A stretch of 8,217 nucleotides of DNA from JBHHYU01 sp046757725 (lineage in GTDB: Bacteria; Desulfobacterota; Binatia; UBA9968). Position 1 is the stretch's first letter. Every line of letters starts with the position of its first letter. The notes under the pieces were generated by a model. That model saw only the letters and a program-made list of their open reading frames with translations. It was not told where the DNA came from and did no database searches. This document shows positions 4,597 through 8,217 of the stretch, in pieces. The DNA is taken from contig JBHHYU010000114.1 of assembly GCA_046757725.1 (NCBI GenBank), positions 1 to 8,217 of the forward strand. The letters run 5' to 3'. The position numbers and the translations under genes were made by a program.

Positions 4597-4929
4597 ATGC
4601 ACAAAAAGAAAAAGAGGCCGACCTCAGACGCAGTGGAGATCCTTCATCGCCGCTATTATGAAGGTAAGCCGCAACGGCTCGCGGAACTGGAAAAGGCGCG
4701 GGCTAACGATCAGGTCGCCCGCAAGATCGTTGCCCTGCGAACCCAGGCTGGTCTTAGCCAACGGCAGCTGGCAAAACTGGTCGGCACCACTGCATCGGTT
4801 ATCTGCCGACTCGAAGATGCCGACTACGAGGGCCACTCCCTGGCGATGCTGAACCGGATCGCTATGGCCCTGAACCGCCGCGTCGAAATTCGTTTTGTCC
4901 CCACGGAGCGGCGGTTGCAATCAGCGTGA
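4597..4929 (+). CDS. higA: HigA-like antitoxin with Xre helix-turn-helix
   Basis: The 110-residue product has a basic N-terminus (HKKKKRPTSDAVEILHRRYY) that probably contacts the toxin, then a classical HTH_3/Xre domain at residues 43-98. The HTH itself reads AGLSQRQLAKLVGTTASVIC (51-70), followed by RLEDADYEGHSLAMLNRIAMA and a terminal strand RRVEIRFVP. HTH domain and length fit HigA or RelB-like Xre antitoxins. ATG 4597 lies two bases after the toxin stop and is preceded by AAGGAGGG (4583-4590), a near-consensus ribosome binding site. That should make antitoxin output exceed toxin output from the shared message. It likely represses the operon through the palindrome at 4189-4212. It is convergent with the broken minus-strand HTH gene ending at 4970. 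Confidence 0.85.
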   Translation: MHKKKKRPTSDAVEILHRRYYEGKPQRLAELEKARANDQVARKIVALRTQAGLSQRQLAKLVGTTASVICRLEDADYEGHSLAMLNRIAMALNRRVEIRFVPTERRLQSA

Positions 4930-4969
4930 CTCAGAGCGATTCCTGGCAAACCAAAGTGTCTTGTGTTGA

Positions 4970-5212
4970 TCACGGCTTGCCGAGAAAGTAACCACGTGCC
5001 ATGGGGATAAGATCCTCTTCTTCCTGTTTCGCCTGGTCGTTCTCCTCTAACCACGCCTGGACTGCGGACCTCTGAAAGTGGAGACGCAGGGCAGGGCTTT
5101 TCGGTTAAAACCGTCTAAAGGTCCCCGAAGCCGTTCTGTTCTTGACAATCTTCGGGCCTAGCCTCAACCGAGCAGCCACCTCGTCAAACGTAAGCTTAGC
5201 CTCCGAACTCAT
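4970..5212 (-). pseudogene. Excisionase-like HTH_17 protein broken by one in-frame TAA
   Basis: Reading from ATG 5212, the first 35 codons give an HTH_17/MerR-like start (KLTFDEVAARLRLGPKIVKN, residues 6-25, then RTASGTFRRF). TAA follows at 5107-5105. The same frame continues without further stops: PKSPALRLHFQRSAVQAWLE, then ENDQAKQEEEDLIPMARGYF and LGKP to TGA at 4972-4970. The second part carries the wing and the RSAVQAWLE helix that end this fold, so the whole 80-codon gene is present with a single nonsense codon. Such small proteins bind DNA as excisionases or phage-type regulators. The 36-bp repeat (5055-5090) lies inside the coding part, encoding LRLHFQRSAVQ. No clear Shine-Dalgarno site precedes the ATG. 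Either the gene is dead, or the TAA is a sequencing error or read through. Confidence 0.7.
5055..5090. repeat. 36-bp direct repeat, right copy
   Basis: Exact match to 4077-4112, 978 bp away in the same orientation. Here it is part of the minus-strand HTH gene, where it encodes conserved-looking residues, so this copy is more likely the original and the left one derived. Confidence 0.95.
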
Positions 5213-5387
5213 GGCCGGAAAACACCATTGACCGTGGAGGAAAATTGAGGATAAGTTGGCACTATTGGTTGGGCCGAGGCTACGAATTCTGAGTATCTCG
5301 TCAGGTTTTACAAGGAACCTCGCACCGAGGTACTAAGTCTTGAATTCAATGCCATTAAAAGCTCGGAGAGAGCTTGAAGCAGTCGAT
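5213..5387. other. Divergent intergenic region with a short hairpin
   Basis: It separates the minus-strand HTH gene from the plus-strand gene at 5388. ACCTCG (5317-5322) and CGAGGT (5326-5331) form a 6-bp stem around CAC. TTGGCA (5256-5261) is a fair -35 box, but its best -10 (TACGAA, 5281-5286) is 19 bp away, so the promoter is doubtful. Confidence 0.35.
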
Positions 5388-5798
5388 ATGAAGACTAAAA
5401 GACAGGCGAAGGCGGGGGTTAGGGAAGTCAGTCGCAACTTAAGGACCGTTGTCGGTGCGGACTCATATGAGGTATGGGTGCGGATGTTACGAAAGCTGGT
5501 CCCAGACGGGCGCACCCACCGTCTGGCTGTCATGCTGGCCGGCATGTTGCAGTACGCGGTGGCGGTGGCCGCCGTGAAGGGATATAAAGACGACCAATCA
5601 CTAGCTGCTTCGCTACTTGAAGCCAGCGAAGCGACGGACCCGAGCGAGGTTGAAGAATTGATCCACGATGCAGTAATTCAATTATTCAAAGATGCCAAGG
5701 TGCGGTTTGAACGCAGGAATGCCAGGGGCGACAAATATAGTCTGGCAGAGGACAGCTACGGAGAGTTCATCCACTGGTACGACATGCCTTGGGAGTGA
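5388..5798 (+). CDS. Small alpha-helical protein, function unknown
   Basis: The protein is 136 residues from ATG 5388, which has a weak GAAG at -8. TTG 5340 and ATG 5349 are in frame upstream but lack any ribosome binding site. The basic N-terminus (KTKRQAKAGVREVSRN) is followed by a mostly helical body. Recognisable blocks are SYEVWVRMLRKLVPDGRTHR (26-45), VMLAGMLQYAVAVAAVKG (48-65), an acidic linker (EATDPSEVEELIHDAV) and a C-terminal part FERRNARGDKYSLAEDSYGE. The hydrophobic run at 48-62 is probably a buried helix and not a membrane span, because alanines dominate and the flanks are charged. I do not recognise a named family. It is followed after 31 bases by the next small gene with a strong Shine-Dalgarno site, so the two are probably co-transcribed. 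Confidence 0.75.
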   Translation: MKTKRQAKAGVREVSRNLRTVVGADSYEVWVRMLRKLVPDGRTHRLAVMLAGMLQYAVAVAAVKGYKDDQSLAASLLEASEATDPSEVEELIHDAVIQLFKDAKVRFERRNARGDKYSLAEDSYGEFIHWYDMPWE

Positions 5799-5829
5799 AC
5801 TGGAAGCAGTCAAGGAGGAGTTGGAAATC

Positions 5830-6153
5830 ATGACGAAGATTGATATCGACAAACTCAGCGAAGCGGAACTTGTCGATTTGAACCACAGGATCGTCGAGCG
5901 CTTGCGTTTTTTGAGCCAAATGCGAGCGCACTCACAGATGTTAGACTTTAGGATCGGCGAACGTGTTACTTTTCATGCCGAGGGACATCCGGTATTGGTT
6001 GGAATAGTGACCCGCTATAATAGAAAGACGGTTACGGTGATTACTGATGCCGGGCAACACTGGAACGTTGCGCCAGGGCTGCTGCGCAAGGCAGCAGGAT
6101 ATGAGCAAGCGGACACCGGCAAGGCAAAGGTAGTTCCAATGAAAAAAGTGTGA
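5830..6153 (+). CDS. Small protein with a KOW/SH3-like beta domain, function unknown
   Basis: ATG 5830 is preceded by AAGGAGGAG (5812-5820), a near-perfect ribosome binding site, which decides this start over upstream in-frame codons inside the previous gene. The 107-residue product has an N-terminal helical hairpin (LSEAELVDLNHRIVERLRFL, residues 9-28) and then a beta-rich segment FRIGERVTFHAEG and VLVGIVTRYNRKTVTVITDA, ending HWNVAPGLLRK (78-88). This spacing of G-V-T-R-Y-N-K-T-V-T-V resembles small KOW or Tudor-like SH3 barrels that bind nucleic acid or ribosome-associated partners. I recall closely similar short proteins annotated as hypothetical in many bacteria. The C-terminal tail (DTGKAKVVPMKKV) is basic and probably disordered. 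It sits 112 bases upstream of the primase-helicase gene, in the same direction. Function is inferred from fold only. Confidence 0.8.
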   Translation: MTKIDIDKLSEAELVDLNHRIVERLRFLSQMRAHSQMLDFRIGERVTFHAEGHPVLVGIVTRYNRKTVTVITDAGQHWNVAPGLLRKAAGYEQADTGKAKVVPMKKV

Positions 6154-6265
6154 GGTGTGTTTGGGCGTCTAATCGGCTAATCCTTAAACTCTTCGGTATC
6201 CATTGTTGAGAAAGTTTCCTTTGAAGCAGCGGATTTTCTTCGCGTAGTGCCATGGAATAGACACG

Positions 6266-8217
6266 ATGGAAAAAGAGATGGTGCGCGAGCTAGAGAAAGC
6301 TCTCCAGGAAATAGAGAGACTGCGCCGGGAAAATGCCGAGCTAAGAAAAAAGCTAGGCATAGAAGTTTCTGAATCAAAGGCCGATTACAGCCAATCCCGT
6401 GCAACTTCTGTAGGGACAAACACTAGAGTTGAAGGAGCTCAGGAAGCAGAGAGCTACAGAGGACATGAATTCTCCACGTCTACTAAACCCGTTCGCATGG
6501 ACTCCAATCTTTCTGTCCAAGAAAAGATAAAATTATTTCGCACGCTCTTTAGGGGGAGAGAGGATATCTATGCGGCGTTCTGGTTCAATGAACGGACCGG
6601 AAAGAAAGGATACTCACCAGCGTGCGAGGATCCATGGAATTCGAGGAAAGGGAGGCCAAAAAAATATTTCCCTCTGACCGATGAAGTCATCCTCAAGCAT
6701 CTTAGCGGAGAGAAGGTCATCGGCATTTATCCGTTGCTCAGGGATGACACCTGTTGGTTTTTGGCTTGCGATTTCGACAAGGAAGGTTGGGCTCTCGATG
6801 CTTTGGCCTTTCTGAATATCTGCAAGTATTACGGCGTACCAGCCTATCTGGAACGATCACGGTCTGGTAACGGCGGGCATGTTTGGATCTTCTTTTCCGC
6901 GCCGGTGCCTGCCGTGTCAGCTAGGCAATTGGGGATACGCCTTATAAAGGAAACCATGGTGCTGCGCGCGGAAATGGACCTGGCCAGCTACGACCGGTTT
7001 TTCCCCAGCCAGGATTTCTTGCCACGAGCCGGGTTTGGCAATCTTATCGCCTTGCCATTGCAAAAGAAATCTCGCGCTTTGGGGAATACGGAGTTCTTAA
7101 ATCCTGGTGGACCCGAGCTCCGCCCTTGGTCGGACCAGTGGACCTTTTTGAGTCAGATCAAGCGGATTGGGTCCTCCCAGGTAGAAATGCTGATTGAAAG
7201 ACTTCCGCCAGTATCGGTTGGACCGGGTAAACTGGGAAGCGTATCTCCAGCCCTACGCGAAAGATACCCAGCTCCTAAACAGATCCGCTGCAGTCTTGGA
7301 GCCGCATTGAGCATAGAAAAGTCCGGGATTCCGCCATGGTTGCTCGCTCAAATTAAGCAAGTTGGGTTGCTACATAATCCCCAGTTCTATGAACGCGAAA
7401 AGCTACGACTTTCCAACTGGCGAATTCCACGATTTATAAGGTGCTACGAAGAGGATGTCAGCCATATCCATCTGCCGAGAGGTGCGGCGGACGAGATAAA
7501 GGAAATCATAACGAGAGTCGGCAGTAAGATTTCTCTGATCGACGAACGGCTGGTACCAGAAAAGTTGGCCTTAAAGTTTTTAGGCTCCCTAATGCCCCCA
7601 CAGATGAAGGCCGTCGAAGCCACCCTCCGATATGACATGGGAGTCCTGATCGCGCCACCCGGAGCAGGAAAAACGGTGATGGGCTGCTACGTGGTTGCAC
7701 AACGCAACGTGCCCACACTGATTCTAGCTCATCGAAAACCTATCCTGGAGCAATGGCGCACCCGGCTCGGGGAACTTTTGGGTCTTCCCTCTCGCCTCGT
7801 CGGTCAAGTGGGGGCCGGAAGAAACCGGCAAACGGGTGTAATCGATTTGGGCATGATACAGAGCCTCAAGCGCTTTGACGACCTGGAAGCCTTTTTCTCC
7901 AAATACGGCTTAATCGTCGTCGACGAGTGTCACCATTTGCCTGCTTTTACATTTGAGGCTTGCGTGAAGAAAGCACCTGTCCGTTACATTTTGGGCCTTA
8001 CCGCAACACCATATCGCCGCCTTTCGGGCTTCGCCATCACTTCCACCTCCGAACTGGATGACTTCACCTCTTCCGTTGCTCCCATCCTTCCACTCCTTAC
8101 TCGCCCCCTATTCTACACTAAACTCAAAGAGGGTAAGTGTCTCACTTATATTGGCAGAGAGGGAACACTCATTGTTGGTGAGACTGCGTTTAATTACTCA
8201 GAAAATGGCGGCCATTC
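6266..8217 (+). CDS. TOTE-type primase-helicase, 3' part interrupted
   Basis: The frame is open from ATG 6266 to the window edge (650 codons). Residues 1-31 form a leucine-zipper-like coiled coil (VRELEKALQEIERLRRENAE). A TOTE-type archaeo-eukaryotic primase domain follows: GYSPACEDPW, then GIYPLLRDDTCWFLACDFDK with the metal-binding DxD at D169/D171, and ERSRSGNGGHVWIFF with H205. The superfamily 2 helicase part has Walker A APPGAGKT (463-470), LILAHRKPILEQW, Walker B/DECH (553-556) and LTATPYRR (motif III region, 578-585). Proteins of this architecture belong to NTP-dependent conflict (defence) systems. After R585 the expected helicase sequence is lost and the frame runs antisense through a transposase fragment (from about 8020). 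Motifs IV-VI and any nuclease domain are therefore missing within this window, and ATP hydrolysis is doubtful. Start: weak Shine-Dalgarno site; M5 (6278) is an alternative. Confidence 0.85.
   Translation, partial: MEKEMVRELEKALQEIERLRRENAELRKKLGIEVSESKADYSQSRATSVGTNTRVEGAQEAESYRGHEFSTSTKPVRMDSNLSVQEKIKLFRTLFRGREDIYAAFWFNERTGKKGYSPACEDPWNSRKGRPKKYFPLTDEVILKHLSGEKVIGIYPLLRDDTCWFLACDFDKEGWALDALAFLNICKYYGVPAYLERSRSGNGGHVWIFFSAPVPAVSARQLGIRLIKETMVLRAEMDLASYDRFFPSQDFLPRAGFGNLIALPLQKKSRALGNTEFLNPGGPELRPWSDQWTFLSQIKRIGSSQVEMLIERLPPVSVGPGKLGSVSPALRERYPAPKQIRCSLGAALSIEKSGIPPWLLAQIKQVGLLHNPQFYEREKLRLSNWRIPRFIRCYEEDVSHIHLPRGAADEIKEIITRVGSKISLIDERLVPEKLALKFLGSLMPPQMKAVEATLRYDMGVLIAPPGAGKTVMGCYVVAQRNVPTLILAHRKPILEQWRTRLGELLGLPSRLVGQVGAGRNRQTGVIDLGMIQSLKRFDDLEAFFSKYGLIVVDECHHLPAFTFEACVKKAPVRYILGLTATPYRRLSGFAITSTSELDDFTSSVAPILPLLTRPLFYTKLKEGKCLTYIGREGTLIVGETAFNYSENGGH
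8014..8085 (-). pseudogene. N-terminal fragment of a transposase (IS3-type OrfA-like)
   Basis: On the minus strand, ATG 8085 has AAGGAG at good spacing (rc of 8094-8099). It encodes MGATEEVKSSSSEVEVMAKP followed by ERRR. This strongly resembles the N-terminus of HTH_Tnp_1 transposases, in which KPERRR is followed by FTAEYK. Here the next codons (YGVAVRPK) are simply the antisense of the helicase motif, and the frame stops soon after. Only about 24 codons of the transposase remain. The cut is inside the gene, not at an element terminus, so this is a scar or misjoin rather than a clean insertion. Confidence 0.6.
8014..8217 (-). mobile_element. Partial insertion sequence, 5' end only, running off the window
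   Basis: The block from the junction (8014-8020) to the right edge is read as the upstream region and first codons of the transposase fragment. GTCTCAC (8139-8145) and GTGAGAC (8178-8184) form a 7-bp inverted repeat upstream of its start that could be near an element terminus or an operator. The true end of the element is not identifiable in this window. Confidence 0.45.

Noticed and set aside
4824..5054. 76-codon minus-strand frame overlapping the HTH pseudogene and higA
   Set aside because: Wrong frame: the neighbouring minus frame gives the HTH_17 C-terminal half, and the left part is antisense of higA.
5101..5116. CGGTTAAAACCG palindrome as an operator
   Set aside because: It lies inside the HTH pseudogene at the in-frame stop and is short; more likely incidental.
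5692..5829. N-terminal extension of the 5830 gene to an ATG at 5692
   Set aside because: It would overlap the previous gene by more than 100 bases, and a near-perfect Shine-Dalgarno site sits before ATG 5830.
6041..6419. Two minus-strand frames around the 6154-6265 gap
   Set aside because: Low-complexity, leucine-rich antisense of the KOW-like and coiled-coil genes; no start signals.
7444..7718. Minus-strand frames within the helicase region
   Set aside because: Antisense of the Walker A region of an obvious helicase.
1..8217. CRISPR array, tRNA or rRNA genes
   Set aside because: No regularly spaced repeats of 23-47 bp with unique spacers, and no recognisable stable RNA sequence on either strand.

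Overview
The window looks like an accessory, defence and toxin-antitoxin (TA) island from an environmental Gram-negative bacterium. GC content is moderate and Shine-Dalgarno sites are AGGAG-like. The family mix (VapBC/Phd/AbiEi/HigBA relatives, a STAS-like/PIN cassette, a TOTE-type primase-helicase, a transposase fragment) suggests a proteobacterium, Desulfobacterota or a relative. That placement is inferred from family content only, and no species can be named.

Left part (1-1690): about 520 bases with no convincing gene, then the C-terminal remnant of a GHKL-type ATPase (524-763). It is translationally coupled to a STAS-like (DUF4325) protein (773-1144), which overlaps a PIN-domain nuclease (1144-1689). 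The three-gene order is a recognisable cassette, but here the ATPase has lost its N-terminal part.

Middle part (1690-3200): a gene-poor stretch with phased short repeats and two strong hairpins, then a ribbon-helix-helix antitoxin (2073-2315) and the first ~20 codons of a PIN toxin (2312-2428). The toxin is cut off at a REP-like sequence. On the other side of that junction, on the minus strand, lie an orphan Phd-type antitoxin (2421-2717) and a 47-residue CxxC protein (2753-2896). Two halves of different TA modules have been joined tail to tail.

Right-middle part (3200-5340): an AbiEi-type antitoxin with a replaced C-terminus and no adjacent abiEii; a complete HigBA-type toxin/antitoxin pair behind a near-perfect palindromic operator; and, on the minus strand, an excisionase-like HTH gene broken by one in-frame TAA. 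An exact 36-bp direct repeat (4077-4112 and 5055-5090) brackets the HigBA block.

Right part (5340-8217): two small conserved-looking proteins of unknown function, then a large gene running off the window that encodes a coiled coil, a TOTE-type archaeo-eukaryotic primase domain and a superfamily 2 helicase. Its helicase homology stops right after TATPYRR (about 8020). There it meets the inverted 5' end of a transposase gene, with 7 bases shared between the two. Overall the window mixes intact small modules with many recombination scars: truncations, joined half-modules, a direct repeat and a nonsense codon.
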